The notes under the pieces were generated by a model. The model searched no databases, was not told where the DNA came from, and saw only the letters and a list, made by a program, of their open reading frames with translations. Of a stretch of DNA of 29,434 nucleotides, positions 10,761 through 21,309 are shown piece by piece; position 1 is the stretch's first letter; the number at the start of each line of letters is the position of its first letter. The position numbers and the translations under genes are program-made. This stretch comes from Stemphylium vesicarium (Eukaryota; Ascomycota; Dothideomycetes; Pleosporales; Pleosporaceae): positions 1 through 29,434 of the forward strand of contig QXCR01000254.1 of assembly GCA_004380135.1 (NCBI GenBank), written 5' to 3'.

Positions 10761-12260
10761 TCTCGCTCTACTATACTCTACTCTTACTAGAAGTTTATTC
10801 TATAGAGTAGGTAATAACTAAGTTAGAGATAGATTTTCCTACTTATAATCTACTCTTCTAGAGAGGCTATCTATAGAGTTAGTATTTTCTAAATAGTACT
10901 TTACTTTAAAATTAAAAGCTTCTAGATATAAAGTTTAGTATACTTAACGCGGGTTAAGCTTCTATACTGCGTAAATTAAGCGTAGGTTATTATAATTAGT
11001 TAAAACTTAAATAGTATGCTATGCACCCTCTAGGTAGTGCCGCTACTACTTAAAGCTATATACGATAGCTAGTAGTTCTAGGTTGTATACCTTATAATTT
11101 AACTCTACATTCTAGAGTTTCCTTAAAATAAAAGTAATTAGGTGCTACTTATTATCTTTAAATAACTATAATAGTATACCTAAGATAGTAAATATGGAAG
11201 TATCTATCTTAATATAGATTAGAAGTGTCTTATTAAAATAGCGCATAATAGGCGTATATATAAAGTGGTTCTTTAGCCTTATAAAAGAAGTATCTATAGC
11301 CTTATTCTAATAGAACGCTTATTTCCCCTTAAAGATATCTATAAGGGGTGCTATTTCTATAGTATAACGCTTAATAAAGCGTTAATAGAAGTTTATAAAG
11401 CTTAAAAAGGATTATAGCTCTTTAGTATTAGTAGGTATTAGCTATTATATAATAGTCTTAACGCGCGTAGGATTAGCGCGTACGCCTTACCTTATAATGA
11501 TAAACCCTAGAAAATGTATCTCGCTAGCCGTAAAAGTGTATTTCTTTAGGTTTACAAATAACTTAGCTTCTCTTAGTAATTATAGTATAGCGCGTACTAC
11601 GCGCTAGTATAGCGCAATATCGTCTTCGTGGGTATATATAAGTATGTTATCTAGATATACCACATATATATAATCTAAATGCCCACTTAGGGCCCTATTA
11701 ATATAGGCTTAAAAGCTTACTAGAGCGTTAGTAAGTCTAAAAGGTATAACTAAGTACTTAAAATGCCTATATTAGGTTTAAAAAGCTATTTTCTACTTAT
11801 CTTCTAATTTAATTTGTATATAATAGTAGATATTCTTAAGATTAAGAGTTATATAGTATTATATACTTAATAGGCGGTCTAACGTCTCCTTAATAAGTAG
11901 TAGTAGGTAATAATCTTTTATAGTAATAGAGTTTAAGTCGTAATAATCTATATAAAGATAAAGTGTGCTGTCCTTCTTTAGTATAAAGATAATTAGTGCG
12001 CTAGTAGAGCTTATACTATAGCGGATCTATTCTTTATAAAGGGCCTCCTTTATATATTCTTAGAGTAGCTATAGCTTATAAGAAGAGAGGGTATATAATA
12101 GCCTATAAGGCGGCTCTTTACTTAGCTAAATAGAGATTATATAATCTAAGCTTTTATAACTTAGAAGAGTTATAGCTTTCTTATTATTAAAAATATTAGC
12201 GTAGTCTAGTAATGCGTTAGGGATGCGCGGTTCTTGCGCTGCGTGAATGTCGTATACGCG
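10760..12260 (-). pseudogene. Gypsy-1 reverse transcriptase and RNase H
   Basis: RT is recognised on the minus strand. The block ILKKDSTLYLYIDYYDLNSI (family form KKDGSLRLCVDYR.LN) lies around 11990-11920. The active site reads V-Y-L-D-N at about 11665-11645, where the family has Y-x-D-D, so the second Asp is now Asn. RNase H follows down to about 10760. Stop codons replace Arg/Gln/Trp codons throughout. The enzyme would have copied element RNA into cDNA in cytoplasmic particles. Confidence 0.88.
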
Positions 12261-13900
12261 CGCCTCGCATTCTAAACTTATACTAGTAGCTTATAGTATT
12301 CCTAGAAGGTAGATAGTAGAGCTAGTATACTCTATATCTTCTAGAAGGCTATTAGTAGTTACTAACTAGATATCTACCTTTATAAGACTCTAGCGCTATT
12401 TTTAGTAGCTATAATTAATTAAAATATCCTCCTACTATAAGAAAGGGTTTTTTAAGAGTAGAAGAATTCCTTCCTTATCTACTCTATACGCTATAACGTT
12501 AGTATAGCGTTCTATACTATTATTATCTAATAGGCGTACTTAAAACGTATACGCTATATAGGTACTCTAACGTTATATACTAATCTATTCTAGTCTTAGG
12601 AGCTCTATATTCTTAATAGGCATTATACCTATTTCTATAGCTATCTTTTAGCTAACTAGGCTAATATCCGCTTAGAAATCTAGAATAACCCTAAGTTCCT
12701 TTTCTAGACCTAAGTCTACTCTTGCGCTATATATGCGCTTTATGCCTAGTAAAATATCTATAGGTATACGCCTTACTAATTCTAGATTTATAGTAAGGCT
12801 TAAGCTTTTTCTATATAGTTAATATTAACTAATAGCTAATTTAGATTACTACTTTAATACTTATTAGCGTAGTAACTTTTCTTTTAGCACTTAAAATAAG
12901 TAATATTATACTTATTCTTTATTTTCTTTAGTGCGCTATAAGAAAAAGGTAGTAGAGTAAGCTCTTTCCTTTTCTTCTTATATACGCTTTAGCTTAGTTA
13001 CTTATACGCGGCTAGTATTTTACGTAGGTTCCTTTCTAGAGTTAATACTAAGGTAATAAGGTCTTCTCTTATTACTAGAATTTAGTAGTAATTAGTAATT
13101 ACTTACTATAGCTCTAGCCTTAGCTTAGTAAATAAGTATTAGACTCTTTACTCTTTAGTATAGGCTGTAAGTTAGTCTTCTAGCACGTTAAGATAGGTAG
13201 TAAAAGATTAGATAGTCTAGTCTTTTTACTATATAATATAACTATATACTATAGCTACTTTAAGGCTATAATTAATAGGATTAGAGAGTAAGTTTAGTAG
13301 ATACTATTTAAAGTATTTCTAAGTTAGAATCTCTTCTTACGTTTTAAAAGTGCGCTTAAAGTGCGCGTACTAGAGCTCTCTAAGATCTTATTCTAGATAT
13401 TATATTAATTAGATAACTTTATTATAGTCTATATAGAACTCTTATAGTAGAAGCTAAAAGGCTATCTCGTAGGAGCGGATAAATTCGCGGTATTCCTTAA
13501 TCGTTTTTCTCTTATATTCTACTAAGTCTTTTAGTTTTAAAGTGCGCCTTACGTGCGCAAAGCTGGGCTGGCTAGCTGCGCTCTAGGTGCGGGTCGCGAG
13601 ATTCCGCGCCAAAAGGTTAGCTTCAGCTAGGGGTGGCCCTTATCCACGCCCTTCTAGCTGCGCAACTTCCTCTTCTAGCTTGCGTAATTATTAGAGGGCT
13701 AGAAGTTTATCGCGTTACTCTTTAATAGCTTAAATGCGCTCTGCGAGCGTTATAAGTGCGTTCTTCTCTTATAGTTTGCGTTCCTTACGTAATATTTATA
13801 GTAGGGTTAAGATACTAGAGCTTTAGCTTACTACTTTAGCTAGATTACCTAATTATATAGAGGGAGCTATCTCTAGACTATTAGCTCTAAGGGAAGAAGA
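12260..13900 (-). pseudogene. Gypsy-1 gag (and probable protease)
   Basis: The segment 13810-13540 is partly spared by RIP. On the minus strand it reads as a charged, coiled-coil-like stretch (for example EKNALITLAERI and KLEEEVAQLEGRG) with TAA/TAG codons at positions that look like lost Gln codons. A possible nucleocapsid knuckle lies near 12930-12880 but is badly eroded. The protease would fall between this and RT; I could not see its motif. No start codon is convincing. Confidence 0.65.
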
Positions 13901-13907
13901 ATTATTA

Positions 13908-14139
13908 TATAAAAGGTAATTATAAGTAATAGTATTTACTTTATACTATAATAGAATAGTAGGGGATAGCTCTATATTACTATACTAGATAGGGGGTAGT
14001 AAGAAGAATAATTCTTGCCTCTCTTCCCTTGCGCGAAGCGCAGGTTAAAAGCAGGTATCTTCGCCAAGGCGCGAGTGCAAGAAGCAAACATGTTGGGACT
14101 GAATGCGCCCAACTGCAGGCCTTCGGCCTGAGTGTTACA
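13908..14139 (-). repeat. Gypsy-1 5' LTR
   Basis: Its outer 110 bp (14030-14139) keep normal composition and include a perfect hairpin, CAGGCC-TTC-GGCCTG, at 14116-14130. The inner half is RIP-mutated. The same outer segment in the 3' LTR has lost its CpA and TpG sites. Confidence 0.95.
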
Positions 14140-14144
14140 GAGGG

Positions 14145-14377
14145 TAGTTAGATACTAAGGTATTATCGCTATCTATTTATTATTATATATAAATACTAGA
14201 TTATCTAGAATATTCTATCTTACTAATAGATAACCTAGATATACGTAATTTCTACGTTATAGATTACGTGTATATAAATGTAATAGCTATAGTAAAGCTA
14301 TTCTAGCTAAAAGAGTACTAGTGCTTACTTAAGCTTACTAAGGCTTACTTAAGCTTAATTAAGCTTACATTCTAACA
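14145..14377 (-). repeat. Copia-1 5' LTR, outer part
   Basis: This is the sense 5' end of the 5' LTR (TGTTAGAATGTAAGC), less mutated than the 3' LTR copy. Repeated TAAGC/AAGCTT motifs lie at 14331-14370. The candidate target duplication AATTC follows at 14378-14382. Confidence 0.93.
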
Positions 14378-14382
14378 AATTC

Positions 14383-14729
14383 TTCTTCGTATATACTACT
14401 AATAGAGTATCTAATACTACCGCCTCTACTATATTAGCTTTAGACTCCTATTATTCTAAGCGAGCTAGCTTCTAGTCTAACTAAGAAAAGTCTAGTAAGG
14501 GAACCTCTACTAGCACGTACGACTTTATACTATTGCGATAATAATTTCTATATTTCTTCTTTAATAATAATATGCGATACTTTAGATTCTTTTTTTTATA
14601 ATATTAATAAGTAACTATAGCTATCTAATTAATACTTCTTATATAATTAATTAGAGTATAATAATAAGTAATACTATAAAAATTATAAAGTTAGTTTATA
14701 AGAATATAAAATAAAGAAGAGAGAGATAA
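14383..14729 (+). other. Gypsy-2 3' tail and polypurine tract
   Basis: This continues Gypsy-2 after the Copia-1 insertion. No domain is recognisable; it should be the end of pol and the 3' UTR. The purine run at 14711-14729 (ATAAAGAAGAGAGAGATAA) ends exactly at the 3' LTR and fits a polypurine tract on the plus strand. Confidence 0.72.
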
Positions 14730-15342
14730 TATTACGAACCTAAGAAGATAGGGCATAGTAATCTATATATAAAAGTAATAAAGAAGTTACTTTATATAAG
14801 TTAAGTAAATAGCTAATCTTTAAAGACTAATAAATAGTATTACTTTATAACTTATATCTTATTTTAGTCTTAATAGAAAGTTACTATAAAATAAGTTATA
14901 TATTTCTTATAATATTCTATAATATCCTATAATATTCTATAATTGTCAGGCCGGGTTAGGCCAGATGACGATATATACTATCCTGCGCCATAATCAGTAG
15001 TTCACTGATCATACGTACCTTTTTGGTTGCATGGCGTAGTGGTGCAGGGCTGCGTCCTAATAATAATATCCTATAATATTCTATAAGATATTATATATAG
15101 AATATATAAGACTTAATAGAATATATAAGATATTAAACTATATTCTCTAAATATATAGCTACTAGATAGCGCACTTATATAGTTACTATATTTAACTTTA
15201 AAATATAAAAATTCGTACTTAATTCTTAAACTTTTAAGTTATTTATTAATCTTTATATAATACTTAACTTATCTTATCTATTACGCGCTTAGCTTTATTT
15301 CTAAGAACTAACCCTAGGACCCTCTAAGGACGGACCTTCACA
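14730..15342 (+). repeat. Gypsy-2 3' LTR, containing a 119-bp solo mini-LTR
   Basis: The LTR starts TATTACGAACC (RIP form of TGTTACGAACC) and ends GGACCTTCACA. The last 190 bp match, in reverse complement, the LTR at 21677-22110, ending in the same CTTCACA. The upstream U3 parts of the two LTRs do not align by eye. Without the mini-LTR and its duplicated 5 bp the length is 489 bp. Short tandem CTATAATATT/C repeats surround the mini-LTR at 14911-14943 and 15063-15085. Confidence 0.8.
14944..15062. mobile_element. 119-bp solo mini-LTR, copy 1
   Basis: The sequence begins TGTCAGGCC and ends CCTAATA (CCTGACA in copy 2). It is flanked by the perfect duplication ATAAT (14939-14943 and 15063-15067). 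The reverse complement of 27542-27660 differs from it at only five positions, all transitions. TG...CA ends plus 5-bp duplications point to integrase-mediated insertion, hence a solo LTR of a very small (TRIM/SMART-like) element. An 11-base match to a tRNA A-box (TGGCGTAGTGG) lies near the right end. Confidence 0.85.
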
Positions 15343-15658
15343 TATTTATTCTTCTAATAGTCTATATATTTAGTAATAAAGAAGATAACTTTATTCTTTA
15401 TATGTAGAAACTTATAATTCTGCTTATTAAGTTTTATTATTTAAGTAATACTAGAGTAACTATATATAGAGGTATTATAGTGTTACTTAATAATTACTTT
15501 TTATAATTCTTTTAGTATCTTATTAGTAACTTATATAACTAAGTTTAACGTCATTATTAGTCTTAATAATTTATCTTTATAGTATATAAATATTATATAT
15601 TTTTTAATTATCTTTATTTCTATATTATTATATCTATAGCCAAGAGTCTTAGCTCTAC
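15343..15658 (-). pseudogene. Gypsy-3 RNase H tail and integrase start
   Basis: The reverse complement matches Gypsy-2 at about 555-880 nearly base for base, covering the end of RNase H and the N-terminal part of integrase. It is truncated at 15343 by the Gypsy-2 3' LTR and at 15659 by element A. The rest of the integrase should lie beyond the 5' end of Gypsy-2, to the left of the window. Confidence 0.82.
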
Positions 15659-15660
15659 TA

Positions 15661-17508
15661 ACGTATGTGGCAAGCGAGTCGCCCACGCAAGCGAGTCGCC
15701 CACCCCACCAACTTTGATTACCTTTGAAGCGTGCAACTCAACTACCTTTTAAGATAATATATAGATATTAATAGAGTAGATTAAGTAGTACCTAGAGTAT
15801 CCTTTTGGCACGTACGTAAGTTATGCCTAGTCTCTCTGCACCTTGTGTAGCGCGCAAGAGCCTGGCGGCTAAGGCCTGATCGCTCTTTATCTTGACGCTG
15901 TTCACGCTCTATCTACTAGTTAGCCTCCTTTTAAGCGAGTATATCCTCTCTAGCTCCTTTTATTAAGACCCTACGCTTCTAAAGTCGCTTTTTCTTATGC
16001 TACTTACGCGTTAACGCCGCTTTATTAGCTCTCTTAAGGCTAGTAATCTAATCGCGTATTAGCTTAGCTAAGAGCATTATTATCTTAGCGCCCTTCTTAA
16101 GCTAGTTAATCGCCTTAATAATTAAAGCTAGTAATAAGCTCTTATGCTATCGCACGCGATTACGTATTAACGTTAATTGAGCCTCAAGCTCACGTACGTT
16201 GCTTGGCGTACGAGCCTCCTAGGGAGCCTCTAGTAGAGCAGCTGGAGTAGGCGTACAGAGCTGCACGTCTAGCTTCGATAGGACAGCGTCTGGCTAGAGA
16301 GGAACAAGGCCTGCGCCGCGGAAAGCTGAGGATATATTAGCTAACGTAAACAATTAATTAAACGCTACCTTAAACGCTAGTAGAAACTCGAGCTTCGTAA
16401 TATAGTTAATATAGTAGCGGATCAGGCTCTCCACCTCACGGCTATACGCACGCTTTAATAGCGAGAAGCAGCCAACGTTAAGAGATTAGAGTAGATAAGA
16501 TAAGTAAGGTGGTATATAGAGCGTGTAGATATTATTCTCCTTATAGAGCTCTTAAAACTTAAGAGAGTAGTAGCTTTTATAGCTATTAAAGATAAGCAGG
16601 CGACGCGCACCTATAACACGAGTCTTCGTGTAGGCGTTAAAGTACTTTAGCTACTTAACTCTTAGCTTATTATTTATTTAGCCGTTATTACTAACTATAA
16701 TTACTTAGTCGCGTAGGATATCTTTCTTATACTAGGTAGATAGGTAATACTAGCTAGTAAAGATAAGAAATAATAGGATTAACTAGCTAGCTATATTAAT
16801 TATAGTAATTAATAATATCTACTCGCGATTACTAGGCTAGATAGCCTTTAGCCTATCTCTTCTCTCTAACTCTATTATAATAAGCTAAGTTATAATCTTA
16901 CCTATTTTAAAGCTAGCTTTATTAAAGTTATAGACGTTCTTATTATAGATACTATATATTACCTTTATCTTCTTTATAAGCTTAAACTAGAAGCTAACTA
17001 GGACTAGATCCTTATATAGGGCTCTCTATCTATTATATGCTTAATTAAAACACGTCGTGAGACTCTCTGTACGCCTAACCAAGTTAGCTAGCCACTTCTG
17101 CCCAACCTGGCCAGCGCCGCGCGCAGCTAGCAGCTTATCAGCCATATCACGTATAGCTGCGTACGTAGGCGCAAATCCACGTTAGTCTAGGTCGAGTATA
17201 TAGCTCACAATCACCTCCTCTTCTAGCTAGGTAAGCTTCCTTAAGTTAGGCTAGTAATCGCGTTAGGCAGGCTTACTAGCGCGTTAGTCGCGTAGCGTTA
17301 TACGAGGGACATTAAAGGCCTAAGTAGCTACTTATATAATCTTTATTTAATACTTATTTAGAGATAAGATAATTAGCTATATATTAGCTTTAGATAAGCG
17401 CGCTAGAGCTTATTAGTATTAAGGTATAGTTAGGTTAAGCTTTAAAGGTGATTAAAGTTGGTGGGGTGGGCGACTCGCTTGCGTGGGCGACTCGCTTGCC
17501 ACATACGT
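15661..17508. mobile_element. Element A: pogo/Fot1-like DNA transposon, 1,848 bp
   Basis: The element is flanked by TA on both sides (15659-15660 and 17509-17510), the Tc1/mariner-pogo target. Terminal inverted repeats of about 70 bp start ACGTATGTG and contain two head-to-tail copies of GCAAGCGAGTCGCCCAC at 15670-15686 and 15687-15703, mirrored at 17466-17499. It inserted into the RNase H end of Gypsy-3, whose sequence resumes at 17511. Confidence 0.96.
15781..17427 (-). pseudogene. Element A transposase (pogo/CENP-B-like, DDE), RIP-inactivated
   Basis: The frame runs 549 codons with no indel between checkpoints. The start codon at 17427 now reads ATA before CCT; element C has ATG CCT at its own start. 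An N-terminal helix-turn-helix region is followed by the CENP-B-type block around residues 75-130 (LDLD..GFAPTYAAIRDMADKLLAA; Met codon 95 at 17145). Three catalytic Asp positions at residues 169, 281 and 317 all read Asn, giving a DD35D spacing. A C-terminal zinc knuckle at 15849-15808 (residues 527-540) keeps three of four ligands; the first Cys is Tyr. Numerous TAA/TAG codons replace Gln or Trp. The transposase would bind the inverted repeats and cut and paste the element. The stop at 15783 may itself be a mutated Gln codon. Confidence 0.93.
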
Positions 17509-17510
17509 TA

Positions 17511-17551
17511 TTATTCATTCTTAGTATGAATATAATCTTAAACTTATATTA
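17511..17551 (-). pseudogene. Gypsy-3 RNase H sliver between elements A and D
   Basis: These 41 bp, reversed, match Gypsy-2 at about 507-547, showing that A and D inserted next to each other in the same RNase H gene. Confidence 0.75.
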
Positions 17552-17984
17552 ACGTGCATAGCAAGCGAGTTGGTTAGGCAAGCAAGTTAGTTACGCTATT
17601 TTACTAAGGAAAATTAATAATCTAAGGCTTAATAACTCTAGATCTACGAATTAGATCTCTTTAAAACTTCAACTTAAGGTTTTTATATATAGATAGTTTT
17701 TTATACTAGGATCTTAGTAGGCCAGGCCTAACAAAGAAGAAGTTTTCGTTTTTTACTAGAGAAATTTAATATATTCTTTTAAAAACTAAATAGCTCTTAC
17801 TATATTAAGCTTAGTATACTAAGATATAACTAAATGAAACTGTCTATATATAGAAACCTTAACTCAAAATTTTAAAGAGATCTAATAAGTAGATCTAAAG
17901 GTATTAAGCCTTAAATTATTAATTTTCCTCAGTAAAATAGGGTGACCGACTCAATTGCTTAACTAACTCGCTTGCTATGCACGT
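17552..17984. mobile_element. Element D: 433-bp non-autonomous pogo element (MITE-like), copy 1
   Basis: TA flanks (17550-17551, 17985-17986) border inverted repeats of about 150 bp, so most of the element folds back on itself. The ends are ACGTGCATA followed by two 17-bp units (GCAAGCGAGTTGGTTAG and a relative). In the better-preserved copy at 28247 the unit is GCAAGCGAGTCGGTCAC, 15 of 17 identical to the unit of element A. There is no transposase, so it probably moved with an A-type transposase. Confidence 0.93.
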
Positions 17985-17986
17985 TA

Positions 17987-19457
17987 AGTGACAATAGCTA
18001 GTAGCTCTTTATTATAAATATTATAGTTCTTCTCTAGTCCTAAAGGCTTATATAAATAGTAAGTAAAAAGATACTATTAGCCTTTATATAACTAACTAGT
18101 ATATTCTCTTAGTATAAGATCTAATAAGTTAGTCTTAAAGCGTAGAGGTTACCCTAATTAGAATATATAAAAGTATAGTAGTATTACACTTATAATCTTA
18201 AGTGTCTAGAAGGCGTCTTCTACTTTCTTACTTTATATAAATAATACATTCTTTTCTATATATTTTAAAGTAATTCTTAATAAATTATTAATTAAAATTG
18301 AGGAACTTTTAGAAGAATTATATTTCTTTAATTATCTTTAATAATAGCTATCTCTTAATTATTATAGTTTTTTTATACGTACTCTATAGGATTCTATAAT
18401 ATATCTTTAGAAAGTAATCTCTTTTTTTATAAATTCTATGTTTTTTTAGCTTAAGTTATAAATTTAAGTAGTTTAGGGACTCTAAAACTACATAGATATA
18501 TTTAATATATTCTTTTTTATTTTAAAGTAGATAAGAATATTATCTAAATAAGTAATAATAAAGATATCTAAGTAAGTCTTTAATATATTATTAATAAGTC
18601 CTTTAAATCTTAATAAGGCGTTTATAAGCTTAAAAAGTATAATAATATATTTATAGTATCTATAGCTTAATTAGAATACTATTTTCTATCTTTTACTTTT
18701 TTTTATCTTAGTAAAAAAATTACTTTTTATAAAATTATATTTTAAAGATGCTTATTTTAGATAATTAATTCTAAAGTTTTATAATCTTTAAGAATAGACA
18801 TTAATTATTTACTAGAATATTATTAAGTTTATAATAGTTTATATATATTCTTAGTAGTCCCTTCTTCTTTAGTATAAAGAGTATTAGAAATTTTGCTAGT
18901 AATATATAAGATTTAATATACCCATTTTTTAAGTTTTAATTTGATTATTTTTTAAGTACTTTAAATTCTCTCTTTAATAGTTAATAAATTACTTTAAAAA
19001 ATAAAGTTTTTATTTTTTTAGTATAATTTCATAATTTTATAGTTAATATTCTAATAGAACTTTATTATTTATAAATTTTATAAATAGATACTTAAATTCT
19101 TTATACTCTTTTAAGGAATTAAAAATTATATATTTCTTTAAAACTTTAACTTTCTAATTTAAAAATATCTTATTAATATCTATTAAATTAAACTTAAATA
19201 TCTTAATACTATTCTTATTTAGAATTTACCTTTTATTCGTAATTATATAAACTTTTCTTTTTCTTACTATTAAAATTAATTAATATATATAAGCTAATTT
19301 ATAATTATATTTACTTTATAGTACTTAAATAAGAACTTCTTAAACTTTTAGTTACTTTATAAATTATATTCTTTTAGCTATCAAAGTCTTCATATAATAT
19401 TATAAGTAGCTAGTCTGAATATATCTAGATCTATTCTTTTTTAATACCCTTATATAC
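17987..19457 (-). pseudogene. Gypsy-3 protease/reverse transcriptase/RNase H region
   Basis: Minus-strand RT blocks are readable. ILFILKKKGLLRIYINYYKLN, the family block KKDGSLR.CVDYR.LN, lies around 18900-18835. The active site Y-L-D-N followed by ILIYF lies at about 18555-18525, with the second Asp changed to Asn. RNase H should lie at about 18250-17990. Composition is extremely AT-rich and stops are common. The stretch 19457-19050 should hold the upstream protease or gag end but shows no motif. Elements D (left) and B (right) interrupt the gene. Confidence 0.8.
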
Positions 19458-19459
19458 TA

Positions 19460-21307
19460 ACGTAAACCACCACCAAGATAGTCAACCCACCAAGCTAGTC
19501 AAAAATGCTTAGCAGCCCCAACTCATATTACGAATCTTTAATTTAATCGCTATTAAATAAGGAGCCTATATACGTCGTATTTAAATCTAATTTAGAAGAT
19601 AACTCTATATCTTTTTTACACGTTCGCGCATTATACTCTATTCCGCCGCAGTTCCTATAGCGCCGTAGAGCTAGTTAGACTAGTTCTTAATCACTACTAC
19701 CACGAGCCTTCTTAGGTCGCTGAGGCGCTATAGACGCCTCAGCGGCTACCTGCGCTGCTGCATTTCCATACTCTATAGTGCCACCGTGCTAGATCCGCTT
19801 ACGCTTACGCGTTTTACGCTTAGTTATTACTACTAATTACTCTTTAAGCTTATAGATCTAAGTAGCTTAAAGCGCGTTTTAGTATAGTATTAGCTTACTA
19901 CTTTTTATAAGCTAGAAGAAGCTAGCCTAGACTATAATAGGCGAGTAAGTAAAAGACTTATATATAAGCTTTAACTAAGATCTAAACTCGTGCGTATTAT
20001 TTAGAGTCTTTAACTACTATAGCGTTTCTAAGAGGAGAGATTTTAGTAAAGTACGTAATTATACTTTAAGGTAATCTAATACTACTTACGCGTTAATAGG
20101 GACTATCTCTAACGCCTTAAAGGCCTTATAGTAGTTCTCCTCTATAAATATATTAAAAACGCATTCTTAAAGGCGGGGAGAAAGCCTTTCTTATTAATAT
20201 AGAAGACGTATTAGCGCGCTAAGTCTCTAACGCGCTAGAAGTACTTACGCTTTAGTAGCGAAAAGTAGACTACGTTAAGTAGCTAGAGGATATATAATAA
20301 GTAAGATAGTATATAGAGGGTTAGAATCTTATTTCTAAGGTAGTAGTTCTTAAAACCCTAATTAAGGTAGCTCTTATAGCTATCTAGAATAAGTAGCTAA
20401 TATACCTCTACTTAGCGCGTCTTTATATGCGCGTTAAAGTGCTTTAACTACTCTAGACTAAGCGCGTTATTAGTCTAGCTATTCTTTAATACTAAGAGCT
20501 TCTAATTACATAGTATATCTACCTTCTTATACTACGCTAAAATATAGACTCGTCCCTTAAAGATAATAAAAGGCGGAATTACATACTTAGTAGCGTAGAT
20601 ACTCTAGATAACTATAACCTACTCGCGATTACCTAGCTAAACTAGCTCTAGTTAAGCGCGTCTCTTTACGCCTATAATAACCTTTATTAAGCTAATAACG
20701 CCTATCTAGAAGCTAGTCTTATTAAAGCTATATACGTCATTATTATAGACGCTATACTTAGCTTTAGTGTCCTCTAATAGTATAAACTACGCGCTAATTA
20801 TCTCTAGATCTTCTTATAGTATCCTCTACTTATTCTTTACTTAATTAAAGGCTATTTTAAGCTTAGCTAAACGCGCTATAAAGCGATTAGGCTAGTTCTT
20901 GCCTACAGGCTCGCCACCGCGTATAGCTAGCATCTTATCGGCCATATCTGCCACCTCGCACAGCTAGGGCGCGAATCCTCGCGAATCGAGGTCGAGGATA
21001 TATTAAACGATCGTCTACTCTTTAGTCGTAGCGAGCTTATAGCTATTAGGTCGTATACTAAGTTAAAATAAAATTCCGTTATATTAGCTAGTTAATATTA
21101 AAAGAGGCACTATAAATGCGCTAGTAGCGAGTTAGAGGCTTTTAAATTAGTAGTAGTTATAGGTAAAAAGCGTAAATAATATTCTACTCTCTTAATTAGA
21201 AGGCTTTTTATTTAATTATTAATTCATGTCGCGTTTGTTATAGGAGTAGTGCTGCTAAGCATTTTTGACTAGCTTAGTGGGTTAACCAGCTTGGTAGTGG
21301 TTTACGT
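19460..21307. mobile_element. Element B: pogo/Fot1-like DNA transposon, 1,848 bp
   Basis: TA flanks lie at 19458-19459 and 21308-21309. Inverted repeats of about 55 bp start ACGTAAACC followed by ACCACCAAGATAGTCAA and CCCACCAAGCTAGTCAA; the right end has ACTACCAAGCTGGTTAA and CCCACTAAGCTAGTCAA. It sits inside Gypsy-3. Confidence 0.95.
19543..21227 (-). pseudogene. Element B transposase (pogo-like, DDE), RIP plus one frameshift
   Basis: ATG is intact at 21227 and the frame corresponds to 562 codons ending at TAA 19545-19543. The CENP-B-like block (LDLDSRGFAP, then EVADMADKMLAIRGG) is near residues 78-105. Catalytic positions: residue 169 is Asn, 282 is still Asp (codon at 20384), 318 is Asn. 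A one-base deletion in an A5 run at 20155-20159 (six bases at the matching site in element E) shifts the frame and accounts for the length of 1,685 nt. The C-terminal knuckle (19659-19618) has ligands Tyr, Cys, Tyr, Cys. Coding length equals that of element E, its closest relative here. Confidence 0.92.
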
Positions 21308-21309
21308 TA

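Larger units (their letters stand above)
7550..14139 (-). mobile_element. Gypsy-1: complete Ty3/Gypsy element, minus strand, 6,590 bp
   Basis: This complete Ty3/Gypsy retrotransposon lies inside the 5' LTR of Copia-1. Two 232-bp LTRs (7550-7781 and 13908-14139) begin TGTAACACT and end CCCCTTACA in the sense direction. The target duplication is GAGGG on both sides. Minus-strand order is gag, RT, RNase H, integrase, matching Ty3/Gypsy. It is the youngest insertion in its nest, since nothing interrupts it, yet it is extensively RIP-mutated. Confidence 0.95.
2198..14377 (-). mobile_element. Copia-1: complete Ty1/Copia element, minus strand, split by Gypsy-1
   Basis: This is a full-length Ty1/Copia retrotransposon on the minus strand. 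Its 3' LTR is 2198-2538 and its interior 2539-7441. Its 5' LTR is in two pieces, 7442-7549 and 14145-14377, separated by Gypsy-1. Without Gypsy-1 and its duplicated GAGGG, both LTRs measure 341 bp. The LTRs begin TGTTAGAAT and end ACA in the sense direction. The flanks give a candidate 5-bp target duplication, ATTTC at 2193-2197 and AATTC at 14378-14382, with one A/T mismatch. The domain order on the minus strand is gag, protease, integrase, reverse transcriptase, RNase H, which is the Copia order. It sits inside Gypsy-2, whose pol and 3' LTR lie on either side. Confidence 0.93.

Noticed and set aside
13890..13907. Polypurine tract on the plus strand (AAGGGAAGAAGAA) suggesting Gypsy-1 is on the plus strand
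   Set aside because: RT and integrase blocks read on the minus strand, and a purine run on the minus strand precedes the opposite LTR. The plus-strand run is in the leader/primer-site region.
14944..15062. tRNA gene or tRNA-derived SINE
   Set aside because: Only an A-box-like match was found; there is no cloverleaf, B-box or A-tail, and the TG...CA ends with 5-bp duplications fit an LTR better.
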